A DNA stretch of 64,000 bases, from the NCBI RefSeq assembly GCF_020080835.1, contig NC_058167.1, positions 1,088,768-1,152,767 on the forward strand. Direction: 5' to 3'. The position numbers were made by a program, and so were the translations under genes. Shown here piece by piece: positions 1-10,847 of this stretch; position 1 is the stretch's first letter; every line of letters begins with the position of its first letter. This stretch comes from Cotesia glomerata. Its lineage: Eukaryota > Arthropoda > Insecta > Hymenoptera > Braconidae. The notes beneath the pieces were generated by a model that did not search any database, was not told the DNA's origin, and was given only the letters and a program-made list of their open reading frames with translations.

Positions 1-263
1 AGTAGGTTCCTCGCCACAGTATTGGATCGTCAATATTAGAGTTACAAATACCCAAATAATAGGGATAAGCTCGCTGCATTGTCAAATTCAAAAAATCGGG
101 CATAATGGTTGATTGCGCCAATTCTTTCCATTTTCGTGATTTGTTGAAGATACATTCTATTAAGTTGAAGAAAAATCGGCTCACTAACCTTAGCTCCATC
201 AATTTTGACGTATCTATCCACTTAAATATATGCATCCATATTTCAACTGGAAATATATCCTCC
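1..263 (-). CDS. F-box protein exon, paralogue A (partial, runs off left edge)
   Basis: Read on the minus strand, 262 down to 1 is one open frame beginning E-D-I-F-P-V-E-I-W and continuing I-F-K-W-I, L-M-E-L-R-L-V-S-R-F-F. This is the pattern of an F-box (P-E-I/V-W plus the L-R-L-V-C/S-R segment), the domain that ties substrate adaptors to Skp1 in SCF ubiquitin ligases. The exon starts after a splice acceptor (ttttataag, AG at 265-264) with one leading base, the same phase as paralogue B at 6635. The two exons share the residues K-L-M-E-L-R-L-V and D/N-P-I-L-W-R-G-T-Y. The exon continues past the window edge, so its C-terminal part is unseen. No first exon is identified; the candidate must lie between 264 and about 5800. 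Family identity is fairly sure; expression and completeness are unknown. Confidence 0.6.
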
Positions 264-739
264 CTTATAAAACAATAAAGTAAATATTAATTATGTTTGA
301 CTAATTAAAATTTGACTGATTGAAAAATAGTATTCATTTTTTACATATTTTTTAATTGAAAAATATAATTAAAATAAAATGTTAAGAATAATTCAACCGA
401 TAATATGAAACACGAGGTGTAACCAATGCCACGAAAGCTAAAATCAATTAGGTGATGGGCGATATACATCGATGTTTCGACTATCGATGTTTGTTTCGGG
501 AAACATCGATTTTTTATAAATCGAAGCATAGATAGTCCATTATGAGTGTGCGACATTTTGGCTACTCCAAGTGTAGTTGGATTTACCGCATTTTCTTTTC
601 CGTGAACGATAGAAAACTGATGAAAATCTGATGAACGTCGGGAAATTAAAAATAGGCACACATTACTTTAATAAATCTCAAGTGTATAAGTGCGTTATGG
701 TTTGTCAAAATAATTTCAAACCATAAAAAAACCCTTTTG
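264..739. other. Non-coding, presumed intron or intergenic, with TATCGATG motifs
   Basis: No supported gene. The minus-strand ORF across 341-661 has no recognisable domain. The interval 458-516 carries repeated ATCGATG words and the palindromic pair of aaacatcgat copies. A 20-bp stretch at 458-477 recurs as a perfect reverse complement at 3649-3668. Confidence 0.4.
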
Positions 740-1924
740 CAAATTTTAGATTGGCCTAAAAAAATTTTTCTATTTATTTAATTATTATTATAAGCAGGAA
801 GTTCTAAAATTCAAATTTGTAATTTATTTCTATTCCAAAAAGTGTTAAAGTTTTCCTTTTATTTCGACAAAATAATTATATCGCATAAAATATGTAATGT
901 ATTAATAAATATTAAAGAGTATATACCTGGGCAAGTCAGAACGACTTTCATTGTCACTCCTGGTTGCTGGCAGAATAACTCGGCCTTTACTTTTTTAACA
1001 ATAAATTTTTTATAAATTCAATTGAGAACTAATCTACAAACAACTCTTTCAAAATTCAGAGCTTTGCCTGCAATAATTTTTCTATTTTTTTTAGTTTAAA
1101 TTTTTGGCGGGAGGGTCTAAAATTCAAATTTTTTATTTTTTATCTTTTTAAAATTGTTACATTTTTTTTTTTTTTGTTATTTCGACAAAAGAATTATTTT
1201 TCATAAAATATAATATGTATTGATAGATATCAAAAAGTATACTTGAATAAATCACAACAATTTTAATCACCATTATTAGATGTTGGGAAAATAACTCTGC
1301 ATTTATTTTTATAATAATAATTTTCTTATAATTTTAATCGAAAAGTAACCTACAAACAAACTTTTCATAATTTTGAGCTTTGCTTATAATAATATTTTTA
1401 TTTTTTTTAGTTTAAATTTTTGGCGGGAAGGGTCTAAAATTCAAATTTTTTATTTTTTATCTTTTCAAAATTGTTATATTTTTTTTTTGTTATTTCGAAA
1501 AAATAACCTTTTTTTTTATGAAATATGTAATATATTAATAAATATTGAAGAGTATACCTCGGCAAGTCAGAATGACTTTCATTGTCACTCCTGGTTGCTG
1601 GCAGAATAAGTCGGCATTTACTTTTTTAACAATAATTTTTTTATAATTTTAATGGAAAAGTAACCTACAAACAACTTTTTGAAAATTCAGAGCTTTGCCT
1701 GCAATAATTTTTCTATTTTTTTTAGTTTAAATTTTTGGCGGGAAGGTCTAAAATTCAAATTTTTTATTTTTTATCTTTTCAAAATTGTTATATTTTTTTT
1801 GTTATTTCGACAAAATAACCTTTTTTTTTTTTATGAAATATGTAATATATTAATAAATATTAAAGAGTATACCTCGGCAAGTCAGAATGACTTTCATTGT
1901 CACTCCTGGTTGCTGGCAGAATAA
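740..1924. repeat. 314-bp tandem satellite, about 3.8 copies
   Basis: The landmark gtcagaatgactttcattg with its flank tcctggttgctggcagaata recurs at about 927, 1243 (diverged), 1557 and 1871, giving a period of about 314 bp. Each unit also holds a pyrimidine-rich block and the word tttggcggga. Copies 3 and 4 are closest; the first is the most decayed. The plus-strand ORFs at 1373-1609 and 1679-1924 are the same unit read twice and end at the same place, so they are a by-product of the repeat and not genes. Confidence 0.75.
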
Positions 1925-4124
1925 TGAAAACAGCTAACTTACTTTCTTAATTTTTTTCAATGAAGCTTAAGCAACTTGAACAATTTTTTTTTTAAGGTTC
2001 GTTTGGAATTCATCTTTTCTTACAGTATGAGAAACATTGGTATTATTTCTTACTTTCAAAAATTATTGATTATATATGTTCATCTATTCTCTAATTTGCT
2101 TTATTACTGACATCTTTGGGGTTTAAAATATCGATTTTTTGGATGTAAAAAAATACAAAATTACAATTTTTAAAAAATTCAAGAGCTAATAATTAAAAAT
2201 TTTAATGCGCGTACTTGCCATACTTATAATACACAGAAAGATAACTAATTTTCTTGAGTTTCGGTAAATATTTCTTGCTCCAAAACAATCTCGGATTTCC
2301 ATTAAAATTTTCTTGTTTAAAGTAAATAACTTTTTCTGTGTATTGTCAGTAATAAAATAGATATAAATATTGAAAATGTTTAGAAATGCTTTAATTTGCT
2401 TTTATGTGTTATTTTGCTTTCAGATTTAGATCATATTTTTTAAAATTAATATTTTATGCTTTTATACTTCCTTGTTAAATCTTAAATAATTATTACTAAC
2501 TTTTCATATGCTTTTTTTACTAAACATCAATTTAAGATTACAAGTCTTATAAAAAGATGAATTATAATTAAATTTCAATGATTTACAGAATGATTGTAGC
2601 TGACAATGGATTCAATAATTTTCATCGTATGCTGTCTTCTATCAATACTGTATCATCTGTAATACTCTGGTAATCGACGTCACCACAGACTCCAAAGATT
2701 GATAGAATCAATAAAAAAAATTATTCCTATTTTCAGCGCATTTGCAAATTTTTATTAGTGGATAAAGAGTTGAAGAAATCAAATCGGATAAGAGTAGAAA
2801 TACAAAAATCACCCATAATCGATGCTGGCAGGAGATGACAAATTAAGAACAATACTAACAATTAATTTAAAATATTTTCGCAATACTAACTTCTAAACGC
2901 TTTTTGAAACTTCTATGCATACTATTATTTATTAATGCTTTCTATAAAAAACTTACCTACAATTTTTTCATTTTTTAATTAATTAATTAATTAATTAATT
3001 ATTTTAATTATTTAATTAAAATTGAAATTAATACAATTAACATTTAATTTAATTAAAATTAAAAATTATTTAAATTAATTAATTTATTCATTCATTCATT
3101 GAATTAGATTCAAAATTTATTCATTCTATCAATTCCATTTGAAACTACCGCCTTCACTCCCCGCCATTTTGGTACAAATGGAACACTAACGCCCTCTTAT
3201 TTTTAGACGCTATTTGTATACATGGAGTTCGGGCTCCTTATCTAGTCTCCATGCTTTTCTCCATGAAAAAAAAGTCAAAATCGAAATTTCTGGGCTTACT
3301 ATAGTTTGTGCTGATAGAATTTAATAATTTTAAGTGAATTAAATGTTATAATTGATTATAATTAATTAATATCAGTAAAATAAAGTATTTCTTACTTTTA
3401 TAATGTATCATTTCCGAAAAAGGAGTACTATATAATTAAATAAAATTTTGCAACCTCGAGAAATACCATTCTGCTTACAGTAAACACATTCGGTAGTCTG
3501 GCGCTCCGTTTACAACGGAATTTTTGAACGGAACTTGGCGCCAGATTCTATCGAATCTGTGGATCTAAGTCACCGGAAGTCTGTCTAATTGGTTTCTAGA
3601 CAATAGATGTCTTCCAACACCTTCCTTCTATCTAGGCTTTGTCATTAAAAACATCGATGTATATCGCCATTACTTAGCGCCGCGTGGCAGCAAAGATTGT
3701 GAAATTAGTTGTAGTTTAATTTTAATCACATTAATTATTTAATTAACCTGAGTGATAAGTGAATAATAGTTAGATAGAAAAGTAACCCCGGTGAAAATAT
3801 GTTTCTGCCAGCAGTCTGAATCATTCTTATGAAATTCTGAATCAGACTTTTATCAGTCTGATTCTCTCTGCAAATATCATAACAGGAGTTGGTTAGACAG
3901 ATAATAATGACATTAAAACGTATGGTTTGACAAGAATTTCGGACCCGCCAGAAGACTTTTCAGACTGATTCAGAGCTATTAATTTTTGTTTGTTTATTGG
4001 TTAATTGGTGGAAACATTTTTCGATCAGGGTACTAATAACCGTTTATCATAAGTGATTAAATTTATCGATTTATGTTAGTTAAATATAAAACAAGTTTTT
4101 GTAAAGAGTAGTGCGTTGTGATTT
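1925..4124. other. AT-rich non-coding stretch
   Basis: No gene seen. It contains a run of aatt repeats and related low-complexity DNA at about 2975-3100, and a 32-bp imperfect palindrome-bearing segment at 3531-3562 that recurs inverted at 6925-6956. The 3649-3668 copy of the 458-477 repeat also lies here. Confidence 0.4.
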
Positions 4125-4224
4125 NNNNNNNNNNNNNNNNNNNNNNNNNNNNNNNNNNNNNNNNNNNNNNNNNNNNNNNNNNNNNNNNNNNNNNNNNNNN
4201 NNNNNNNNNNNNNNNNNNNNNNNN
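4125..4224. other. Assembly gap (100 N)
   Basis: Exactly 100 N, the conventional length for a gap of unknown size. Confidence 0.95.
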
Positions 4225-4420
4225 TGTATTTGAAGAAAAATTTCTTTCTTTCATTATATCTTGAATTAAATAAAATTTCTAAAAAATAATATAGGACTAA
4301 TTAGTAAGATAGTATAGGGGGCTAACTTTGATATACCCATGCATTAATGAGAATTATGGTACACCCTTAAAAGCATATTTCGTAAGGTCCTTGATAGTCA
4401 TGGCTTAACAAAACTTGACT

Positions 4421-4495
4421 GTACAGATGTGGTCATTAATGCATAGTATTGGTAGCTAGCTTTAGTATACCAGGCATTAATGACCACATCTGTAC
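4421..4495. repeat. Perfect 22-bp inverted repeat, 31-bp spacer
   Basis: gtacagatgtggtcattaat plus gc at 4421-4442 is matched exactly, in reverse complement, at 4474-4495. A shorter relative (catgcattaatga) lies at about 4339. It looks like the stem of a small fold-back element; no coding potential. Confidence 0.7.
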
Positions 4496-5799
4496 AAAAG
4501 TTTTCTTCAATCTTACAGACTATACGTCAATTTCGGGTTTCTTTATTTTTTACTACACTTACGTAGAATTTACCATACAAGATATTAGGAATCTACTGCC
4601 GGTACTTGCAGACAAATTAACTTCAAAAGTAAACTAGTAAAAAATTGTTATTAATTTATAAGCAAATTTTATGTAGATTCATTAAGAACTTTAAAACTTG
4701 TATTCCGGTAGTTTGCCGAGTAATTAAATGAAATTTAATTATTAAGATGGCATTAATTTTCTTTCTGGAAATTACAGAAAAAATTTTATCGATGATTGAA
4801 AAAAATTATCTCAAAATTAATGGAGAATTATCTGTCAACTTTACTTTTAACTTTTAATCTCAAATTGCTTTCGAATACCGGTAGTAGATTTCGAGAAAGT
4901 TGCCAATTCAAATTTCCGTTACATTTTAGATAAAGAGTATCAGAGGCAGTAGTTTAGTTGTTATTTAGCGTTACAAATAACCTATAACTAATAATCAATG
5001 ATGATCTTAGTAAGCAAAACATTGTGACATTTCAGTGCTAATTTTAAGATTATAATCAAATAGGTATTATGTGGAAAAGTAAATAAAACATATTCATATT
5101 TACAGATATTTCGTTGATAGTAAGATCAAGTATTTTTTCGTTTGTATTTGAACGTAAATCATGTTTTGAACCAGCTGTTATTTGGTTGTCGATTTTCTCA
5201 TAAGAGGTTAAAATTCCATCCCATTCGCCGATGCAAAAATGCCGGCATTCTCCAGAGCTATTATTCATGATTAATTAATTAGCTAAGCATTTATATTAAC
5301 TCTTTAGCATTCGCGATAAGGATACCCGATGAAAAAAATTTGTATCGCATCATATATATAATTATAAATGAGCATATACAAGCTGTACATAATCATGTAT
5401 AATTGCATATTTATGATAAATTGATTTGTTACGTTATCTACTTTATAAAATGATTATTTGTTATAAATCAATAGTACAGGCAGACGGAAATTTGTACTAT
5501 ATGTACCTGTGTACTATATGTAGCTATAAATTATCAGTAATCATTTTTTTTAATATTTTAATAGGTTATAAAGGATTAGGTAGGATCATTACCGTACCTA
5601 AATGATTACCGTATTACCGTAAAATTCTTATCTGTTGATGTATAAATAGATTTAATTATGTATGATGATCTGGCTATTTTTTGGATTTGATCATATTTAG
5701 ACGATTATGCATGATCATATTTAATTAGATAAACTCTTTTTTGATCGGGTATGGCGCAAGTATTGAAGAGTTAATTGTGGATTAATCGATCAATTAAAA
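4496..5799. other. Non-coding interval downstream of F-box gene B
   Basis: No supported gene. Around 5330-5740 the DNA is rich in words such as tgatcat, atgcatgatcat and accgtattaccgta, the same palindromic word families that recur at 60690-61330 and 44830-45345. A minus-strand ORF at 5056-5268 starts with ATG and ends near a possible donor, but its phase does not fit the next F-box exon. Confidence 0.35.
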
Positions 5800-6635
5800 T
5801 TACTTAATCCAATTGGCGTAGAAACCGGTAGTAACTATTTCTTTTTTATTTTGAAGATCCCAAAACTTCAAACTGTTGTCCTGTCCAACAGTCACGATGA
5901 GTACTTCGTCATCTAAGTATAATAGAAAGTATGTTAGTAATGGTCAACTAATAATCGTTGAAAGGTGTAATGGTATGCATTGTAATTACGTAACTGGTAT
6001 ACCAAAACACAATTTGTTTGATATAGGTATTGTGATGTGCTAAATAATACGGCGTTTCCAAGTCATCAATAGTGTAATTTTCTATCATGCCATTGTCTAA
6101 AGCAATTGATATGTACCTATCTGTGGAATAAATTATAATAAATAAAAGTTGTATCATTTAGAAATGTAAAGGGGGGCTTCTCATATAATAACATGCAAAA
6201 ATATGAAAAAAATTTTTATGGATTAAATTCTTACGGCTAGTGAAAAAACGTTCATCATAAAAAAATTAAATCAGTTTGCTCACCGAAAGTCCTAATACAT
6301 GAAATCTTGCTGTAAGACACTAAAATTATTGAGTTTTTCTTATGCTTATTTTGCATGACCTTCTTCCACTTTTTGGAGGACAAGTATGTTCCACGCCACA
6401 ATATCGGATTATCCTCCTCAGACACGATATGATAGGGGAAAGTCCGCCGCATTGTCGTATAAAAACAATCATCGTACAGAGTTTCATAGGCCAAACTTCT
6501 CCACTCCTTGTTTTTGTTAAAATTGTCTTCTATCAAATGGTAGAAAAGTCGGCACACGAGCCTCAGTTCCATCAATTTCGGCAGTTCTATCCACTTGAAT
6601 ATCTCCAACCATACTTCAGATGGAAACGTTACATC
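5800..6635 (-). CDS. F-box/WD40-like gene, paralogue B (three-exon model)
   Basis: Minus-strand exons can be set at 6635-6284, 6120-5995 and 5912-5800, with the TAA stop at 5802-5800. Acceptors are cacaag (before 6636), attccacag (before 6120) and tatacttag (before 5912); donors are CG/GTGAGC at 6284 and CA/GTTACG at 5995. The spliced frame is consistent, about 196 residues. The N-terminal part is an F-box (T-F-P-S-E-V-W, L-M-E-L-R-L-V-C-R-L-F). The last exon reads T-V-G-Q-D-N-S-L-K-F-W-D-L, a WD40 repeat signature. F-box/WD proteins are usually SCF substrate receptors with a seven- or eight-blade propeller. Only one or two blades are visible here, so this is either a truncated paralogue or the model misses exons. 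A first coding exon upstream of 6636 was not found. Paralogue A lies to the left in the same orientation. Confidence 0.65.
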
Positions 6636-6645
6636 CCTTGTGAAA

Positions 6646-7224
6646 AAAGAATGTATTAGATGTATTAGATTTGACTTTGAATGATAAAAAGAAAATCTTT
6701 AATTAATAATTGTTTTTACATGATTTATGTTATTAACGTCAGGTACCATAATTTGGATACCATACATTTGCCCTAACAGCTAGTTGTTGACACGTTGGCA
6801 CGTTGGCACATGACTTTACATCTAAATGTGTCAGTATATGATGTAGCAGTAGTCGCTGCCGCTAGGTGTCACTACCTCCATCAATAAATTTGCAAAAACG
6901 AGCGGTAATTTAAAATATTATTATCCACAGACTCGATAGAGTCTGGCGCCAAGTTCAAGTCAAGCGACTGACGACCGAGTGACCCCCACTCATTTAGCCC
7001 CTCATTATTAATTAATCTTATTTTTGAAGTTATACTTCTTTAGGCGCGATTGGGAAAAATGATGAGAGTGAATTTTTACGATGCGCGCGCACACCGACAG
7101 AAAAAAGCAACAGTATAAAGTTAGCTGCTAAATTTTTCATAAGTCTTGTAAACAGTGCTATCAACATAGTAAACCTATGCAGTGCAGCCAGATCGTGGGA
7201 TTTTTTTATCCCCACTATAAGGGC
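6646..7224. other. Non-coding interval between F-box gene B and LTR element 1
   Basis: No supported gene. The 32-bp segment at 6925-6956 is an inverted copy of 3531-3562. The minus-strand ORF at 7030-7215 has no recognisable domain. Confidence 0.35.
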
Positions 7225-8624
7225 TGTTATATCCGATGATATAGTAGATGTCGATTTGATGCATTACGCGGCAAATTCACTATAATTTGAATTTTTTAAC
7301 TTAATTTATAATAAATTATATATTACAAATAATGCATTTTGTTTATATACAAAATTGTTGTAGCACATAAGTTAAAGTATAGTAATCTCCTTAAATAAAC
7401 AATCAACCAACTAACTTTGTCAACATTTCCCAGAACTATAAAAGTACTTGAATAAAATGCACACGTGTTACTTAACAACTAGACCTTTGTGAAAACTCAT
7501 AAAAAGGAAAACACGTGTTAAACATTTTATTAAGGGTTTTTCTAACTAAAATCATTTTAGCTAAATATTCTCAAGAGGTCACAAATTATGAGATATGATA
7601 AATACGAAATAGAAAGCATAAAGCCTTAAAACAACCAACACTAGGACCATTTGTTAGATAAATAAACAAATACTTTTAGAATATCTTATAATTATTAAAT
7701 AATATTAATGTTTTAGTTTAACTAAAGGATAGTTTTTATATGGATTAATAACCAAATAATGATAGATTCATATTAATATTAATATGATGTATATATTTGT
7801 ATCGACATGGGTTTTTCCTGTGGTTTCCCCATGTCACTGTCTTTAGAGCCTAAAGAAAGGTGAGGAACAGGGCAAATGCGATACAAAAGGCACAAGTCGG
7901 ACCACAGCCGCAACACTAAAAATATATAAAGAAATATTATAATCTAACTTTGTTAATATTTAATAAGCAATAATACATGCAATTATAATACTATAATAAT
8001 AATAGTAAAATACTGACTAAGAATAATATTATAATAAATAATAAGGGTAGAAATAATTAGTTAAACACCAAAAGTAATAACTATTGTAACTAACAAATAT
8101 AAGAATCTAAAGTATAAGAATAATATAGGATAGCATGACAGCCCTCACATATGTCTGTGTGTGGGTACCTAGTTAGTATACAGTAAACCTACATATAAAA
8201 GTTATAAGTATTAGTGTGTATTCGAATATATGTTATTGTATGCGTTCTGTAAACGTTAGATGAAGACATGTATATGTTAAGTGTATTGGTGTGAACCAGA
8301 GAGGGAGGAAGTGAAACTGGAAAACTCGGACCTAAAACCGAGACTCCTTGTAATAACACTTCTCCCTGAGAGCCGTAACCGAGCACTTGCTGTAGATGAA
8401 ACCACTGAATAAAATCAAGCTCTCTGATAATTATTTATTTATCATTTAAAACAGTCCCCCTAACTAAAGTTTCCCCCTTTTCTTAATTTAATCTAACAAA
8501 TCCCATTATCAAAAACTGAATTAATAAACAACAACAAATTTAAATTGATCCCGCGTGACTACAACTCACACTTCAGTCCAGAAGAGGCGTTACGAGCAAT
8601 CTAGTGACCTCGCTGGACATAACA
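7225..8624 (+). repeat. 5' LTR of element 1 (about 1,400 bp)
   Basis: The proposed ends TGTTAT (7225) and ATAACA (8624) are inverted, as expected for an LTR, and the primer site follows two bases later. Inside are a TATA box (tataaaag, 8194-8201) and an AATAAA signal (8408-8413) in the right order, giving U3 of about 1 kb, R of about 0.2 kb and U5 of about 0.2 kb. The length matches the LTRs of element 2. With no second LTR to compare, the left boundary is inferred. Confidence 0.55.
8194..8201 (+). promoter_or_regulatory. TATA box in LTR of element 1
   Basis: tataaaag. It lies about 215 bp upstream of an AATAAA at 8408, which fits transcription starting near 8225 within the LTR. Confidence 0.45.
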
Positions 8625-8626
8625 AC

Positions 8627-8644
8627 TGGTGACAGCGGTGGGAT
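8627..8644 (+). other. Primer binding site of element 1 (tRNA-Leu type)
   Basis: tggtgacagcggtgggat starts 2 nt after the LTR. Its reverse complement ends in CACCA and looks like the 3' end of an insect tRNA-Leu. The exact isoacceptor is inferred. Confidence 0.5.
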
Positions 8645-9469
8645 AGTCACAGTAGTCGGGATTCAGGTGAATTAATTAATTCACCCCATTCAAATTTAAA
8701 AACGCAAAATTTCGGTGACAAATTCGATTTCCATTGGACACATCTACGAAACCAAAAATCAGGGGTCATCGAAATCATCGAGGAAATCGAGAATCAAGGA
8801 CCACTGAAATAATCTACGAGGTCAACGATCCAGGAAACCAAGTGGAAATTGAACGAGCCAATCCAACCATCGAGGGTCATCTACTAAGGAACTGCTACCT
8901 GAGATACAGCCATCTGTGTAGTGAATTTAGCGGTAGTGCAAAAATTAGTGTTTAAAAAAAGGGGAATTTGTGAGTCACAGTGAATTTTAATAGTTTTATG
9001 TATTCTGCCTGTATCACATCTGCAAACTGTAAGTTATAATTGTAAAGTCATATGATATGCTAGCGATGAAATCTATTGATTTTTAAAATAATAATCTTAT
9101 ATAACGTCAGTTAAAGATTTTGGTAAAGTAGCAATTATTATGACATCGAGATCGACAGAAGCTTGATAAATTTCGGGACTATTTGATAAAATTGACTAAC
9201 TGTTGATACTGAAAATTATTTTAAAAATTTGCGATCATAGTTTTGTTACTGCATAAAGTAAAATTGCTCTTAAATTTTATTAAAATTTTATAAAAGATAA
9301 ATTATACTAAAAGCTGTCAAAACACCTGTCAATCTCAATATCATTTAACGACAAATTTGAATTATTATCATTTTATCCGAGGATAATTGGATCCATATTT
9401 TATTTCAATTTATAAAATTTCTAGTTAACTTAAATAATTTAGTAAGAAATATTTAGGTTTTACATCTCA
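8645..9469 (+). other. Untranslated leader of element 1
   Basis: Non-coding leader between primer site and gag. A 73-residue frame at 8734-8955 would need a TTG start, has no recognisable domain, and is probably chance. Confidence 0.4.
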
Positions 9470-10847
9470 ATGAACGGCACCAAAATGTCAACTTCAACCC
9501 CTTCCACAAAAATCATTGCTATAGAAGAAACCCCTCTCACAGTACCAGAAGAAGTAGTCGAAAGTATTCCTATTAGTAACAATAATACTGAAAGTACGTC
9601 TGGCCTTTCCTCGGCAACTTTTGATAATTCTATCCCAATTACTAATACTTTCAATAATCTTACACTGCTCAATACACCTGTTTTACCTAGTAAAAATAAT
9701 GAACACAGTTATGCTACAAATAATCTTCAAAGATCAAACGATCTTTTCACCCTCGCTTATATGAATATCAAAGATGCAGTGAGTTTAATTCCTATTTTCA
9801 ATGGAGAAAATATGCCGGTAAATAGTTTCATTGAACTTTGCAAACAAACGGTAAATTTGATACATCCATCTGGTAAATTGTATTTGACTCAATTAATAAA
9901 GTCCCGCATTCAAGGCAAAGCTAGTAGATATGTTTCGAGTGAATCAGAATTAACTTTTGAAGAAGTTCTGAACAACCTCAAAATTGCTTTAGCGCCAAGG
10001 CGCACATTGTCTCAGTGGCAATCACTTCTTTCTAATATCCATCAAAATGAAGGCGAATCTATTGTAGATTTTGCAACTAGAATCAAAGAAATCGTCCAAG
10101 GTACTTCTGAAGTAATTATTGACAAACATTCGGGAGAAATAAGAACCGGGTTATTAGCGAGCACACGAGAAGGAGCGCGGGACAGTTTTGTACGCGGTTT
10201 AAGAGGACAGTTAGGGCTTTGGGTAGCTTGAGTCAAAAACCTTTAACTTTATTACAAGCGATCGATTTAGCTTTAGAATTAGAAAAGGAACTGGAACAGA
10301 GGGATTCACTTTCAATACTCGGGCTCATAATATGGGAACTAATGATACATCAGGTTACATTAATTTCACGGGCGGTTACCAAGGAGGAAAGAGAAATAAT
10401 AATCATCACAAGCCAGGTCAAGGCTCAAGTTTTAAAAATCATCCTGCAGTTGCTGCCGTACACGTGGCTCAGACATACAATGACGAAAATTTTCATAAAT
10501 TTAACCGGAAATCTAAGATTTGCTACCGATGTGGAGGTCAAGGACACATTAAGTCGGAATGTAGAGCTTCAAATTTGTTTTGTACAGCTTGCGGTAGAAG
10601 GAATCACGTAGCTTCTGTTTGTAGACGAAAACATACTATGGGTGTAACAAATAATTCTAACCCAAACCAAGCCGCTATTACTGATGGCAGCGATCAAAAT
10701 AACGGTACAAATCAAAGTAATAAAGTCGAAACGGAACGGTCAACATCCCAAATTGAAGCGTCTATACAACTTGCCGAATCAAACCATGTTACGCCACCCT
10801 GCATCACTATTACCAGTGATGAACTATTAAAAATGCAAAAGTACTGA
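9470..10847 (+). pseudogene. gag: gag of element 1, frameshifted
   Basis: The first segment (9470-10231) has a capsid-like region (D-A-V-S-L-I-P-I-F-N-G, then E-G-E-S-I-V-D-F-A-T-R-I). It then slips to the frame of 10219-10330 and again to the frame of 10332-10847. The last segment carries two CCHC zinc knuckles: C-Y-R-C-G-G-Q-G-H-I-K-S-E-C and C-T-A-C-G-R-R-N-H-V-A-S-V-C. Gag would package the RNA and form the particle; the knuckles bind nucleic acid. The third segment ends in a TGA at 10845-10847 followed by CTA, and the protease continues in the same frame. Two frameshifts make the gene non-functional as sequenced. Confidence 0.75.

Noticed and set aside
341..661. 106-codon minus-strand ORF
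   Set aside because: No recognisable domain; overlaps palindromic ATCGATG repeats and AT-rich DNA.
1373..1924. Two similar ORFs as a gene pair
   Set aside because: They are the same satellite unit read twice.
5056..5268. Possible first exon of F-box paralogue A on the minus strand
   Set aside because: It has an ATG and a possible donor at 5104, but that donor gives phase 0 while the F-box exon needs a preceding exon with two spare bases, and no similarity to an N-terminus was seen.
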